From IMG/VR virus record IMGVR_UViG_3300020452_000548, positions 16,545 through 80,544 of that record: a DNA stretch of 64,000 bases, one strand, 5' to 3'. Within the stretch, counting starts at the first letter, position 1. Each line of letters begins with the position of its first letter. Positions 10,215 to 20,703 of the stretch are shown in pieces. The notes beneath the pieces were generated by a model. It did not search any database. It worked only from the letters and a program-made list of their open reading frames with translations, and was not told where the DNA came from. Source of the DNA: a virus. The translations under genes and the position numbers were made by a program.

Positions 10215-10604
10215 ATGAGGATACATGGAACAGTAATTGTCGGTGGTTCAAGCCACCTTGTTGATTGGACTATTGATGAAACGGGAACAATAACATCTGC
10301 GGGTGGTTTAAGCTCAGCAGGGCTATCTTGGACTGGTTCTTTGTTTATCCCTGTTGAGGTTGAAGCGGAAGCGGTTGTGACTGATAATTACGAAAGTTTG
10401 ACGGTAGTAGATTTGAGAGTTCTCTTAACAGAAAGGGGAGAGCCAATTTATGGTAACAAGAGCGATTTAATTACTCGACTTAGGGCTTGGGAAGCATCCA
10501 ACCCCGATGGTGTTGGGGTTGTAGTGGAAGAAGCTGTGGAGGATTCGGGGGAGTCTGATGAAATAGCGGTTGATGGCGAGTCAGAAGGTGATACGATTGA
10601 GTAG
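10215..10604 (+). CDS. SAP-domain-containing small tail-region protein
   Basis: The 129-residue product begins with a beta-rich ~50-residue part (GTVIVGGSSHLVDWTID). Residues ~60-93 (SLTVVDLRVLLTERGEPIYG ... DLITRLRAWE) match the helix-extended-loop-helix pattern of SAP motifs, which usually bind DNA. The C-terminus is very acidic. The 3' end overlaps the start region of the chaperone gene, suggesting coupled translation. A DNA-binding motif in a tail operon is odd; it may bind packaged DNA or be a protein-interaction helix pair. Confidence 0.5.
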   Translation: MRIHGTVIVGGSSHLVDWTIDETGTITSAGGLSSAGLSWTGSLFIPVEVEAEAVVTDNYESLTVVDLRVLLTERGEPIYGNKSDLITRLRAWEASNPDGVGVVVEEAVEDSGESDEIAVDGESEGDTIE

Positions 10605-10944
10605 TCGTTTCATAATTAGTAGTGATCCAGATCATCATACAATAGAAACCAAAGAGGGCAACCTTGAGGTTTGGATTAAACCATTATCTTGGATTGAGCA
10701 ACAAGAAGCTCTTACTAAGTTCGTTGAGTTCAATATGGAGGGAGATGATATTAGCCCCCAATTGGATTTTGGCGGTTATTGGAAATATGTTCTAAACAAG
10801 TGTGTAGTGAAAACCGAGCCTCAAATCAAAAAGTCGGATCTGAATAAGCTAAAGCCTGAAGTCGGCTCAAAGCTACAGGCAGTATTGCCTAGCCTTACTC
10901 AATTGATGGAGAACATAGGTGGCGAAACATCCCCTTTGGGATAA
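10573..10944 (+). CDS. Tail assembly chaperone, short (zero-frame) form
   Basis: The 123-residue protein lies between the tail-tube candidate and the tape measure, exactly where lambda G-type chaperones sit. Possible starts are ATG 10573 and TTG 10597; the latter has AAGGTGAT about 6 bases upstream and would remove 8 residues. Sequence includes TIETKEGNLEVWIKPLSW and a helical region to the C-terminus (LPSLTQLMENIGGET). Immediately before the stop lies a -1 slippery heptamer, so some ribosomes should read on into the next frame. The function, chaperoning the tape measure during tail assembly, is inferred from order and from the frameshift. Confidence 0.65.
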   Translation: MASQKVIRLSSRFIISSDPDHHTIETKEGNLEVWIKPLSWIEQQEALTKFVEFNMEGDDISPQLDFGGYWKYVLNKCVVKTEPQIKKSDLNKLKPEVGSKLQAVLPSLTQLMENIGGETSPLG

Positions 10945-11312
10945 CCTTCCCCAACTTGAAGAAGTATATTGATAGTGAAGGGAAGGTCAATCCTTTCAGC
11001 AAGGAACAAACAAACGCCTTGACCTTTCAAACGATTAGATTTGTTCTTGGAACGCATTTTAATTGCCCACCTCATTCATGGGATGACCAACCATATGATC
11101 GTGTTATGCTCGATTATATGTTCGTGCAGGTGTCGCAAGAAAAACAGGCAGAAGCTTTGGATAAACAGCGTAAAGAGCAACAAAGGCAGTATAACAAAGG
11201 CAACAATAAAGGCGGGCGTGTTATACGGACTACCAGTGATGCGGGGGAGCTGGAAGATTTCTTTGATCGTGTCAATGCTGACATGAGGGGAGAGGGAGAT
11301 GGCGGCAGGTGA
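10573..11312 (+). CDS. Tail assembly chaperone, predicted -1 frameshift product
   Basis: The reading frame that ends at 11312 has no ATG and no convincing ribosome site near its beginning; its first possible codon is a TTG at 10956. Yet the frame is open and protein-like upstream of that (PFGITFPNLKKYID) back to the slippery site at 10932-10938. Slipping by -1 would fuse 122 residues of the short chaperone to 124 more, about 246 in total. The second part has a helical, Lys/Gln-rich region (EKQAEALDKQRKEQQRQYN) and a charged C-terminus. This is the G/GT arrangement known from lambda-like tails. The end overlaps the tape-measure start by 14 bases. Confidence 0.65.
10932..10938 (+). promoter_or_regulatory. 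-1 programmed frameshift heptamer CCCTTTG
   Basis: In the frame of the short chaperone the codons are TCC CCT TTG GGA TAA, so C CCT TTG fits X XXY YYZ exactly, four codons before the stop. After slippage both tRNAs can re-pair (CCC, TTT). No downstream pseudoknot was identified by eye. Confidence 0.65.
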
Positions 11313-12918
11313 TTTTACAGCCGGGTTAAGTGGATTAGCCAACGCTATGGTTGGGATGAAAAAATCTAGCAAAGAAGCACAAGTAGCCGCATTGAAGTAC
11401 AAAGTTCTGAATACGACATTAGGGCCACTAACTGATATATTCATGAAGGCAAAACAGTATCTTATTCTGTTAGCTGAGGCATTTACAGACACGGATAAGA
11501 CCGTTGATGAAACAACAGAATCCGTTGAAGCGTTGAGTGACGCATTAAGCCCACTAACAAAGACGCTTCAAGCCATGAAAATGACGATTTTATTCCTTGT
11601 TGGAATATTTGCTTTGGTATCAACAGCTCTTGTGATATTTACAGGATCAATAGGAGGGGCTACGGCAGCGTTCCCTGAGTTCTTTGCCGCATTTGAAAAT
11701 ATTAAGGACTCTATAATGGAAGTCATTGGTCATCTTCAGACTATCGGAGCTACAATTCTTGCATTAGACTGGTCGCCTTTACTGAATGTAGCAACAGTAG
11801 CAATCATGGGTCTTATATCACTAATAATGCAATTCTATGTGTTTGCATTCAATGTAATTGCTATGGTAATTGGAGAGTTCGCTAGATTATTCACATATAT
11901 GGCCGAAACAGGTGCATTCCAAGCTATTATTGATGGCTATTCAGGCATTTTGACCGCAGTATTATTGGTCTTTGGTTACATTGGAGAGATATTGAATGCC
12001 TTCGGTATAAACTTTGATTCGGTGTTTGCGGCAGTATCAGCAATCTTTGGCGGTTTTGTTGATTTCATGATAAATAGCGGGTTATTGCTATTCTTTGCGG
12101 ATTTGATTGGTTGGATAGGTGCGGTTTTACCACCCTTTGTAATCGTAGTAGGGGAGATATTGGTTCTAACCGCAAAAGTTCTCGCATTCTTCTTAGGGCC
12201 AATTGCTGTTGGAATTGTTAGTGTAGTTAAAATCATCATAAATGTAATTGCGGGGGCAATAGCAATAGTAGTAGCTGCATTTAGAATCGCTTTTGCCGTG
12301 ATGAAAACAATTGCAGATGTATGGATGGCTATATTCACAGGGAATTGGCGTGACATACCGGGAATCATCGGTGGCTTGTTTAGCAAGGTTTTGGATATAG
12401 CCGGAGATTTGTTTGACTCTTTGGTAGCGATATTCATCAACATTGGGGAAGCGATTATCGCACCATTTGTGTATGTATTTGAAGAAGTAGCGGGCATATT
12501 CGAATCAATGTATGATGCAATAAAGGATCCAATAACAGAAGCTATTGATTATGTTATGTCCCCAATCAATGAGTTAATTGATGCAATTGACTCAATATCA
12601 TTAGGTGGCCTTATGGATGCGGGTGGTGGTTTGTTAGATAGTCTGAATCCGTTTGCTTCTGGGGGTATATCAAGAGGGCCAACAAGCGGATACCCTGTCG
12701 CATTACACGGAACGGAAGCGGTAGTTCCTCTTCCAGACGGTAGGACTATCCCTGTAACCGTCAAAGGAATGGGTGGCGGTAGTGGAGATAACATCACGGT
12801 TAATATCGCTGTGAAGGGTGGCGGTAATGCTAAGGATATAGCTAGAGCCGTCAGTCAAGAGGTTCAACGCACATTCAGAAATAGGTCAAGAGGAATGGGC
12901 TTCACAAGGGGTGTCTGA
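11299..12918 (+). CDS. Tail tape measure protein
   Basis: The 539-residue protein starts at ATG 11299 after GGAGAGGGAG and overlaps the chaperone frame. Residues ~90-340 contain many long hydrophobic segments (ILFLVGIFALVSTALVIF, TAVLLVFGYIGEIL, GIVSVVKIIINVIAGAIAIV), typical of tape measures that later insert into the host membrane. Near residue 445 the FASGGISRGPTSGYPVALHG ... VVPLPDGRTIPV segment matches the conserved C-terminal element of many tape measures. At roughly 0.15 nm per residue the tail would be about 80 nm long (rule of thumb). The role is to set tail length and aid DNA ejection. Confidence 0.8.
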   Translation: MAAGDFTAGLSGLANAMVGMKKSSKEAQVAALKYKVLNTTLGPLTDIFMKAKQYLILLAEAFTDTDKTVDETTESVEALSDALSPLTKTLQAMKMTILFLVGIFALVSTALVIFTGSIGGATAAFPEFFAAFENIKDSIMEVIGHLQTIGATILALDWSPLLNVATVAIMGLISLIMQFYVFAFNVIAMVIGEFARLFTYMAETGAFQAIIDGYSGILTAVLLVFGYIGEILNAFGINFDSVFAAVSAIFGGFVDFMINSGLLLFFADLIGWIGAVLPPFVIVVGEILVLTAKVLAFFLGPIAVGIVSVVKIIINVIAGAIAIVVAAFRIAFAVMKTIADVWMAIFTGNWRDIPGIIGGLFSKVLDIAGDLFDSLVAIFINIGEAIIAPFVYVFEEVAGIFESMYDAIKDPITEAIDYVMSPINELIDAIDSISLGGLMDAGGGLLDSLNPFASGGISRGPTSGYPVALHGTEAVVPLPDGRTIPVTVKGMGGGSGDNITVNIAVKGGGNAKDIARAVSQEVQRTFRNRSRGMGFTRGV

Positions 12919-12920
12919 TA

Positions 12921-14204
12921 ATGCCGAAGATACAGCTCATTAGAAGGGATAGCTCAATTATCGAGTTAGATGCGAATACCATCACCTTTGATTTGAAAAG
13001 AAACACTACGGTTGCACCGATACCATTCTTAGGTCAGCGTTTTGGTATTGATACCAACCTAACCGATGTAGGAATCAGCATAGGTGGAATAGTTACAGAT
13101 GACGATAGCGAAGTATTGGGTACAGGGTCAGCTTTTACCATAGATCTATCTCAAGCTTCAGGAACAATCCCTAGCTCAACATGGTATGGGCAGTATTCAA
13201 CATCATCAGGTGCATGGAACACAGTAAAAGCAGATTTAGACGGTGTTGAGATTTCATTCAAATCAAAAGGGCAACTTGATGCAGGGCTAGGAGAAACTAC
13301 TGCCATAAGGCTCGCCAACGGCACTACAACATCAAGTGTAGGAGATAGTATAATCGGTGTAAATATCAGCTCAACGACTACATCAGACTCTCTTGCTACT
13401 ACTATTGTAAATGCACTCAATTCTGCAAGTATAACCATTGATGGTGCAACAACCGCCTTCACAACGGCCTTTTCCATATCTCAAGCCAAAGGCCAACAGA
13501 TGAATAATTCATATTTTCACCAAACAGGCGATATAAGCACCGTCTATAATGGCGAGCAGATCTTAATCAAGAATAAATCAATAGGATCGGGCGGAGATGT
13601 TGCGGTTTCAATTCAAAAAGGCGTGAATGCAGGTAGTAATACATACGCTTTGGTTGATGGTTCAAGAGCTAAATGGGATAAGTCGTTCTATGTTAGCAAT
13701 ATGACTGGTGGCGTTAATTCCAATAAAATGACAATGGGAGATAAGGTGCAAGAATTACTGAATCTTGCTAATATGTCTGCGGGTGGTGCTTTACTCTCCC
13801 CAAATACACTAACGGGCGATGTAATTGATTTGCCCGATAGCGTTGCATCTTTTGACGCATCAAGGTTCTTACAAATTGAAGATGCCGAAGTGGTGAAGAA
13901 GTATATCGTAGGTGTTCGAGTTCCTTATGAGTCAATAGCAAGTTCAAGCACAGGCCAAGAAGTATTGAGGCAATTCATAATACCCGCAGGGCCGGGAACA
14001 AACTATTCTGCCTCACAAAACACAAGAGAGTTTGACCCTGTGTCAATTGTAAATAACGAAAAAGTGCGACCCAACCCATATTTGGAACAGGGTGTTGCAT
14101 TACCTTGTACTCTTCTGACTTGGAATCCTTCATACGAAGCTGGCGATGGATTTTGGAGTTATGAATTGAGCTTGGCTGTTGTTGAGCAATTGGTCGGTAT
14201 TTGA
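12921..14204 (+). CDS. Distal tail / tail-tip protein candidate
   Basis: The 427-residue protein starts 3 bases after the tape-measure stop. The N-terminus (MPKIQLIRRDSSIIELDANT ... FLGQRFGIDTNLTDVGIS) is beta-rich, the middle is Ser/Thr/Gly rich, and the C-terminus (LLTWNPSYEAGDGFWSYELS) is aromatic. No family is firmly recognised. In siphovirus-like tail operons the gene after the tape measure is usually the distal tail protein connecting tube to baseplate; that placement is the main support. Confidence 0.45.
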   Translation: MPKIQLIRRDSSIIELDANTITFDLKRNTTVAPIPFLGQRFGIDTNLTDVGISIGGIVTDDDSEVLGTGSAFTIDLSQASGTIPSSTWYGQYSTSSGAWNTVKADLDGVEISFKSKGQLDAGLGETTAIRLANGTTTSSVGDSIIGVNISSTTTSDSLATTIVNALNSASITIDGATTAFTTAFSISQAKGQQMNNSYFHQTGDISTVYNGEQILIKNKSIGSGGDVAVSIQKGVNAGSNTYALVDGSRAKWDKSFYVSNMTGGVNSNKMTMGDKVQELLNLANMSAGGALLSPNTLTGDVIDLPDSVASFDASRFLQIEDAEVVKKYIVGVRVPYESIASSSTGQEVLRQFIIPAGPGTNYSASQNTREFDPVSIVNNEKVRPNPYLEQGVALPCTLLTWNPSYEAGDGFWSYELSLAVVEQLVGI

Positions 14205-14205
14205 G

Positions 14206-17200
14206 ATGGGGTTGATTCGTTATCATGGTAAAGCCGTTAGGCTAAATGGCCTAACTGATGGATTAGTCGTGCCGACAGGCAAGTTCCGTGAATCGGGCAT
14301 AGATCTAAGACACCCTGCATTTGCCGCAACAGCAAAATCACCTAAGAGCGATGCACCAAGAATAGGTAGGTTGCATGAGCCTTCGATTTCTAATCCGTTG
14401 AATACGATTAGAGGTTCATTTACTATTGATGCGTGTATTATCCCAGATTATGGTGGTGTTGTTCTTGAAAAACCCGGACAATTCAAGCTAACCTATGGGA
14501 ATCCTTTTTCTTCTGGGCCGATGGTTTTTGATGTTATTACTGATGAACGCACATATCGCTTAGAAACCACATACAATGCACCTGTAGCTACTCAAAGCAA
14601 CTCAGGAACATATAGTGGTAGTGAGCATAAGCCACACGACCTTACTCTTGGAGAACAACCATTGGTAATGCTCACAGCTCAATTCACAAGGCAGTTCATT
14701 CGCTGTTATATCAATGGCGATCTTGTTGCTGAACAAAATCTCGCAGGTGAAAAACCGTTAGTAGCTGAGAAATCTTCTGACTTGTTTATAGGGGGTCAAG
14801 GTGGAGAGTTTAGGGGGATAATAGAGTCAATAAGATTGAATCGAGGGATTACAGACCCTAAATTAGAACCATTAACCAACAACGACACCACACTTGGACT
14901 GTGGTTATTTGAAGATGATTTTGAAATGCCCGATATTTACTTCTTTGATAATGCCCGTGCAGCAGTTACCAATCAAGGGAGAGATGGGCCGGATACTCAT
15001 GATGGTTTGATGCCTTTACCTATGGTAGCAGTAGGACATACATTCACAGGCGATAGCGGGACTACATTCAAGATCCGTGATTATCCAGCTAATCCCAATG
15101 CAAGTGTGGATCGTTATACCGCATTGGAAAAGTTAGCATCTTACATCACAGGCGTTGATTTGGAGGACATTAAGAATCAAACATGGTATGCTTCGGGAAC
15201 ATTGAGCTTAACCGATGCAGAATACTTTAGCGGGGTTGCCTCAACTTCATTAAATGCGATAATCAACCATTCTGGAACGCACCCACTAACTGGTCTTTGC
15301 ACCAGTCCGGCAAGCAAGATGATTAGGTGGTCTGATGATGTAGCAACAGCTTCAGCTACTGCGGTTGATATGAATCCCATGTCAATAGTTCCAGAAAGAG
15401 TTAGGATTACTGCAATAGATTTCGTAAATAGTAAATTGAGTTATACATCTATTCATTTGGCTAATGATGAGCAGAACAATGGTGTTGATAATCTCCCCGA
15501 AACCCAAAAGCCATTGTTCCCACCAAGCACGGATGCACTTGTATGGTTTGTATTAGGAAAATCCGATGTATTGATTGATCAAGGTAATGAGAATACCCAT
15601 GCAAGCGTAGGCGGTCAGAAAACAAGGGCAAAGGACACATTTACAAAATACACATTTACTCAGAATCAAAGATTCTCGGATAGCACCGAGTTCAACAATG
15701 ACGCATATTTCATATCTCCAAAAAGTCGCACACTTTCATCAAATAGTGCTACTGTGTTAGCTGACCCTGCTGATACATATCCAGCTATGGGTGGTGTTAC
15801 ATCATACACATTGGTTGATGGTGATTTCTTCCTCAAAAAATTACCACAGCCCGATGAGCAGACGGTGAAGCAGACTGTTCAAGGAATTGCTAACTCGTTT
15901 GAATACATTAGCGATGATATGTCTATTGGCTCTATTATTGGGCAGAACGATATAGTCAAAGTTACTGAGAATGTATATTCTGGTGGAATTACAAGAGTTA
16001 CTAATACTTCGTCATCAGTATTAGCTACAGATGCAAGTAGCGTTCCTTTCAACAGGATAATTACGGAATCAGGAGTAGGGGCATACGCTACCAACAGCTT
16101 TTCTGCATCAACCCGTGATGAAATAGTCGCTTTGGCGGTTGAAGATATTAGGCCATTCATGCTAAAGGGCTTAGATACGGATCATACAGCTCAATTATCC
16201 AATGGCGTTCCCACCAATGACGCATACATCCGACACCTAACCCCAGAGAAGGAAGCTCGGATTGCAGTTATCAAATCACCAACCGCACTTGTTAGTGCAG
16301 GTGGCCCTTCGAAAGTGTTAGTCTATTATGATGCAATAGATTTGACTGGAGAAGTAGTAGCTGGAACAGGGTTTAATCTTAGAAGCGGAATCAACACCAA
16401 ACTTACGGGCTATCATGCAATAGGGAATACAGGCTATTTGGTCGTGCGTAAGACCGTTCCCTGTGGTAGTGCATACTTTGGCTCTAAGTCGCTCTCAGAA
16501 TGGCTTAGAAAGCCCTTTTCAAGCACACCTGCTAATCACAAAGACATACTATTCAAGATTACAGCTCCGGGCGGGCTGATTTCAGTTCCAACAGCATCAT
16601 TCAACGGCACATTCTCAAGCCATTCGCTAACAGCTTCACCGACAGGCGACATAACACCCTCTCCTTTCATCAATATCGAAGATTGCGTAGTTACAGTAGG
16701 CACGGGCATTCAAGGATATGGCCGACCCAAGCCCGTTCCAAGCACTAACACCCCCGATGACACAAGCAACTCGGAATACCATTCATTATTCATAGAAAAC
16801 ATACAACGGTCAAAACAGACCGATTATAGAGGGCAAACCCAAACACCTGCATCATTTAGACGGTCTAATCTAACAGGCTTTGATTTGATAGACAATGACC
16901 TCAAAACAGACGAGAGCTTAGTCTTAGTCCATCCAGCTAAGAGAAGCAGATTTGCTACATTAGACGATATACTGACTACAAGAGATGGGGGTGGCAATTC
17001 ATCAACCGCTATAATTGAATTGAATCTTATGAAAGGAAGAATCGAAGAGGTAGCCCCTATATCTGACGATATGGGTACTACTCAATTGGTATTGAGGGGG
17101 CGTTCAATACTGATGGATATTGCAGATAGCAGGGCGATACGAGATTTTAATTTGAGTCAGGGTTCTCCGATTAAGGAAATAGGAGATTTAGGAACACCGA

Positions 17201-20200
17201 CTGTTAGCTTGACTTTAGGCGGATTAGGACAGGGCGGAATAGATATTCAACCCACATACACCGAACACCCGCTATTTCCCGGTTGGAAAGACAGGATAGT
17301 GGGTAGTGGTAATGCTTCAGTTAGGAATGACAAGCAAGCATCCACCTATTATGCCTCAACAAGAGCTATTACCGAAATACCATTATTCCCGTCTATGTTT
17401 TTCGATGTTGATTCAATTGAAAACTCGGATAACGATTCAAGGACACCGCTATCCTCAGTCCGATCCACTAAGATGAGTATTGATTGCACCATGACGGCAA
17501 CAAACAGACCTCAGATGAAAACATACGAAAGCAGGTTTTCTATTGATTGGGGGATGGCTGACGATGTGTCGTCAATTGAAATTACAGACCAGTATTGGGA
17601 TTTCCTTACGGCTGATACAGGCAGATGGATTTCAAGATGTCAAAGGCCATCGGTTCAAGGCGTTATCACGACTTACAATAGCGGTGTTTTCACACTGGAT
17701 GATGCTTCTGCATTTGCTAAATCTACTTTGGAGAGGGGTAGTGCAGATTATTGTGATAATACATTTTGGATCACAATAGGTGAAGGCCATCCTACGATTA
17801 ACGATGGCTTAGGTCAATTAGTAAAGGTCACATATACCAACGCCACTACTTTGACGAGAGTAAATGGAATCCCCATACGCCATCCAGTGACATTGGCCGA
17901 CCAAGACTCAACAACACCTAACGGGCTTTTTACAGGTTCTGTAGCTACATTGGGCGGATACATACACTTGGGCGTAGGGTATGTGCAAAACGCAGATGGT
18001 AGTAACAGCTCAACCGCAGTAACAAATGCAGACTTCATAGCTAGTTTGGCTGATGTAATTGCAGCTTACAACTCAGCACATGGTACACCAAGCTCGTTAG
18101 ATGGTTATGAGTTCTCAAAATTAGCACCATTGTTAGCTGAAGAAATGGCTACCGCAGCTTGTAATTTGTTAGGCAAGACTTCATCTGCAAGACAACAAGA
18201 CCCCGATAATGTAGCTCGATACCTAATCAAAGAAGGCCCTAACATGGAAGCCTTTGATTGGGATATAGCTGAGGTTCAAGAAGCATCTGCTGACCGTTAT
18301 ACCGATCCTCCAGTCATAATGAAATGTAGCCACCTTTCATTGAAAGGCAAAAAATCCGATGGTTCTGCATTGGACTATGTTCGACCATTAGAGCTAGATT
18401 TCAACGATATTGCCGTCAAAATGGGCGACTTCAATCTATGTGTTGAAGAAGTCATTAGGCGAATCAACATGGCGGGCCATCCCCAAGCTAAGAATAGTCA
18501 AAGTGGTAGTGCCTTTGACCCGCCACCTTTGTTTGCTACGACTAATGCAGATACAGGAACGCACATGGGGTATGTTCGAGCTTTCATGGGCAAGGATACT
18601 GAGAGTAGAGATGGTGAAGCAGGGGCTTCAATTGTAATACACAGTACCGTTCCCGGTGCAACAGGCAGAAACTTCTGCGTACACATCAACAACAACACAC
18701 CCTATGCCTACAAACCAGCTACGGTAATAGGGTATGGGGGGTTGTCGGCTAACAATAGTAGGTCGTATCACCCCAACTCATTCCCTGCACCGTTACCGAT
18801 AGGTTCGGATGGAGAAACCTATGTACCTATATCCACATTTAGAGGCGCACCGCACGGCTCTATACACGATGCCGAGGGCAACATAAGGTCATACGATGGG
18901 TTAGGTGGCGTATGCAAGATAAAGACAGTCGCAACTCCTTCCGTTGTTCAAACATCCGATGGAAATACATACGCACTATGGAACGGCAAAATGGTATTTC
19001 CTCAAGCAAATGTATCATCAGCAGTATCAACAGGATATATCTCAGGATTAGCTGTTAGCATAAAAACTGAGGATTGGATGAAGAGGATAGGGGCATTGAC
19101 TTCTGCTGCTAACAAAGGCATAATGAGAGTAAAAGGTCAATTAGCCGATTTTGAATACATCAGTCAATCGGTAGGTTCGGGAACATCAACAAACGCATTC
19201 TATATCCACAAGATATATCCCAGAGAGGATTTGGATTCTTTCTATCAGATATTCTATGAGGATGTAGGAGATGCAGCTACGGAGATTAACAACATAGATG
19301 TTGAGATTCTTTGGCCTCGCCTCGATCCCAATGGGATAGTGTTCTTTGGTGGCGGTCATACGGGTGTGGTGCTTGATATAAGCGATGGAACGGCAAATGA
19401 TTACTCATCGGACTACAAACACTTCCTATCTAAAGGCCCTACCGGATTTAGCGGATTCCAAAACCTACACGAAACATCAACAGCTTCAGCCGTTCTTGAT
19501 TTTACAGACATAACAAATGAAGATACGATAAACGAAAACACCCTAAGAGGATTCCATCACAAGTTAATCGTGGATAGTTCTGGTAACATGGTTGATGGTT
19601 GCCGAGTATATGTGAGGATGAATGAAACGGTTGCATCGGGTTCTCATAGTCAGAACAATGCCCAAATGACTGAGGACATATATGGATCCCCGATTCGTGT
19701 AACAGGAACAGGTGCTAATTTCACGCTTGTAAATGGCCCTGCAAATAGCGTTGATAGTGCAGATAAAGGCATTCAGTTTAATGATGGCGGAACAGGAGAG
19801 AAAGACCAGTGTATTGCGCTATACAATTACAATTCGGGTGTAGAAGCTGAGTATGGGCCAATGGCAGATTTTGATTGCCGGACTGATTTTTCAATTAGTG
19901 CATTCTTTAATCAGGGGTCATTATCAAATCCTACTTGTGGGCCAATAATCTCCGGTTTAGATTCCAATGGTCGGCCTTGGGGTTTGTTTTTAGCTGGAAA
20001 GAATGCGGGTGTGAATCAGTATATCCAAGTCGCCTTCTGTTATGCCACATCATCGGGTAATAAGAAAGTGGTTTTTAATGATGTAGATAGGGGCGGGCTG
20101 AGAATAGATCGTGACGCATGGTCTTGTGTTGTTGCATCTAAGTCAGGCGATAACGCAACAATCTATTTGGCTAACGCAACGGGGTTGAAGTTCGGTGGCA

Positions 20201-20703
20201 ACAACATAGGCGGTTCATGGGATATTGGGACTGTTAATTTAACAGGAATGCAAGACATTACCACATCTCGAAGAGTTCACGATGGGGGTTCTTTGAGTAA
20301 TGAAGTGAATGTATCTACTACTTCTTCATCTTCGGCTCTCTATGTTGCAGCATCCATACCCTCAGCTCTCGGCACTACTGCTGCAACAAAGATGAGTTTG
20401 ATTGGCGTTTCTGCATTGAAGAAAATTAGTTTCGGTTCTTCAACAACTACGAATATGATTGGAAAAATGTATCAACATCCCTATGATGCAATAACAAGCA
20501 GTTCCTATGTGGAGATGAGTCATATAGCCAAGAAAGGTTCTGATGGCACATTCATAGACGCATCCGATGGGGCTAATGATGGAAGAATGGATATTAGCGA
20601 TACCCTCTTCTTTTCGGGAACGCTATCAAATGTAGCAATACATAATTATCCATTGACACAAGCCGATGCAACGGCTTTATGGGATGCTAAGGGGGTATGG
20701 TGA
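14206..20703 (+). CDS. Giant baseplate/adhesin protein with LamG-like domains
   Basis: Start set at ATG 14206, one base after the previous stop; an upstream in-frame TTG at 14179 would overlap the previous gene and is less likely. At 2165 residues this is unusually long. Residues ~55-240 (GSFTIDACIIPDYGGVVLE ... QFTRQFIRCYINGDLVAEQ ... LFIGGQGGEFRGIIESIRLN) are a LamG/concanavalin-like jelly roll. A second such domain ends the protein (~1885-2160: DFSISAFFNQG, SLSNPTCGPIISGL, GTLSNVAIHNYPLTQADA). The middle part (for example TTQLVLRGRSILMDIADSR) is unassigned. LamG folds bind glycans or proteins, suggesting receptor contact. Location between the tip protein and the hub-like giant supports a baseplate role. 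Confidence 0.6.
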   Translation: MGLIRYHGKAVRLNGLTDGLVVPTGKFRESGIDLRHPAFAATAKSPKSDAPRIGRLHEPSISNPLNTIRGSFTIDACIIPDYGGVVLEKPGQFKLTYGNPFSSGPMVFDVITDERTYRLETTYNAPVATQSNSGTYSGSEHKPHDLTLGEQPLVMLTAQFTRQFIRCYINGDLVAEQNLAGEKPLVAEKSSDLFIGGQGGEFRGIIESIRLNRGITDPKLEPLTNNDTTLGLWLFEDDFEMPDIYFFDNARAAVTNQGRDGPDTHDGLMPLPMVAVGHTFTGDSGTTFKIRDYPANPNASVDRYTALEKLASYITGVDLEDIKNQTWYASGTLSLTDAEYFSGVASTSLNAIINHSGTHPLTGLCTSPASKMIRWSDDVATASATAVDMNPMSIVPERVRITAIDFVNSKLSYTSIHLANDEQNNGVDNLPETQKPLFPPSTDALVWFVLGKSDVLIDQGNENTHASVGGQKTRAKDTFTKYTFTQNQRFSDSTEFNNDAYFISPKSRTLSSNSATVLADPADTYPAMGGVTSYTLVDGDFFLKKLPQPDEQTVKQTVQGIANSFEYISDDMSIGSIIGQNDIVKVTENVYSGGITRVTNTSSSVLATDASSVPFNRIITESGVGAYATNSFSASTRDEIVALAVEDIRPFMLKGLDTDHTAQLSNGVPTNDAYIRHLTPEKEARIAVIKSPTALVSAGGPSKVLVYYDAIDLTGEVVAGTGFNLRSGINTKLTGYHAIGNTGYLVVRKTVPCGSAYFGSKSLSEWLRKPFSSTPANHKDILFKITAPGGLISVPTASFNGTFSSHSLTASPTGDITPSPFINIEDCVVTVGTGIQGYGRPKPVPSTNTPDDTSNSEYHSLFIENIQRSKQTDYRGQTQTPASFRRSNLTGFDLIDNDLKTDESLVLVHPAKRSRFATLDDILTTRDGGGNSSTAIIELNLMKGRIEEVAPISDDMGTTQLVLRGRSILMDIADSRAIRDFNLSQGSPIKEIGDLGTPTVSLTLGGLGQGGIDIQPTYTEHPLFPGWKDRIVGSGNASVRNDKQASTYYASTRAITEIPLFPSMFFDVDSIENSDNDSRTPLSSVRSTKMSIDCTMTATNRPQMKTYESRFSIDWGMADDVSSIEITDQYWDFLTADTGRWISRCQRPSVQGVITTYNSGVFTLDDASAFAKSTLERGSADYCDNTFWITIGEGHPTINDGLGQLVKVTYTNATTLTRVNGIPIRHPVTLADQDSTTPNGLFTGSVATLGGYIHLGVGYVQNADGSNSSTAVTNADFIASLADVIAAYNSAHGTPSSLDGYEFSKLAPLLAEEMATAACNLLGKTSSARQQDPDNVARYLIKEGPNMEAFDWDIAEVQEASADRYTDPPVIMKCSHLSLKGKKSDGSALDYVRPLELDFNDIAVKMGDFNLCVEEVIRRINMAGHPQAKNSQSGSAFDPPPLFATTNADTGTHMGYVRAFMGKDTESRDGEAGASIVIHSTVPGATGRNFCVHINNNTPYAYKPATVIGYGGLSANNSRSYHPNSFPAPLPIGSDGETYVPISTFRGAPHGSIHDAEGNIRSYDGLGGVCKIKTVATPSVVQTSDGNTYALWNGKMVFPQANVSSAVSTGYISGLAVSIKTEDWMKRIGALTSAANKGIMRVKGQLADFEYISQSVGSGTSTNAFYIHKIYPREDLDSFYQIFYEDVGDAATEINNIDVEILWPRLDPNGIVFFGGGHTGVVLDISDGTANDYSSDYKHFLSKGPTGFSGFQNLHETSTASAVLDFTDITNEDTINENTLRGFHHKLIVDSSGNMVDGCRVYVRMNETVASGSHSQNNAQMTEDIYGSPIRVTGTGANFTLVNGPANSVDSADKGIQFNDGGTGEKDQCIALYNYNSGVEAEYGPMADFDCRTDFSISAFFNQGSLSNPTCGPIISGLDSNGRPWGLFLAGKNAGVNQYIQVAFCYATSSGNKKVVFNDVDRGGLRIDRDAWSCVVASKSGDNATIYLANATGLKFGGNNIGGSWDIGTVNLTGMQDITTSRRVHDGGSLSNEVNVSTTSSSSALYVAASIPSALGTTAATKMSLIGVSALKKISFGSSTTTNMIGKMYQHPYDAITSSSYVEMSHIAKKGSDGTFIDASDGANDGRMDISDTLFFSGTLSNVAIHNYPLTQADATALWDAKGVW

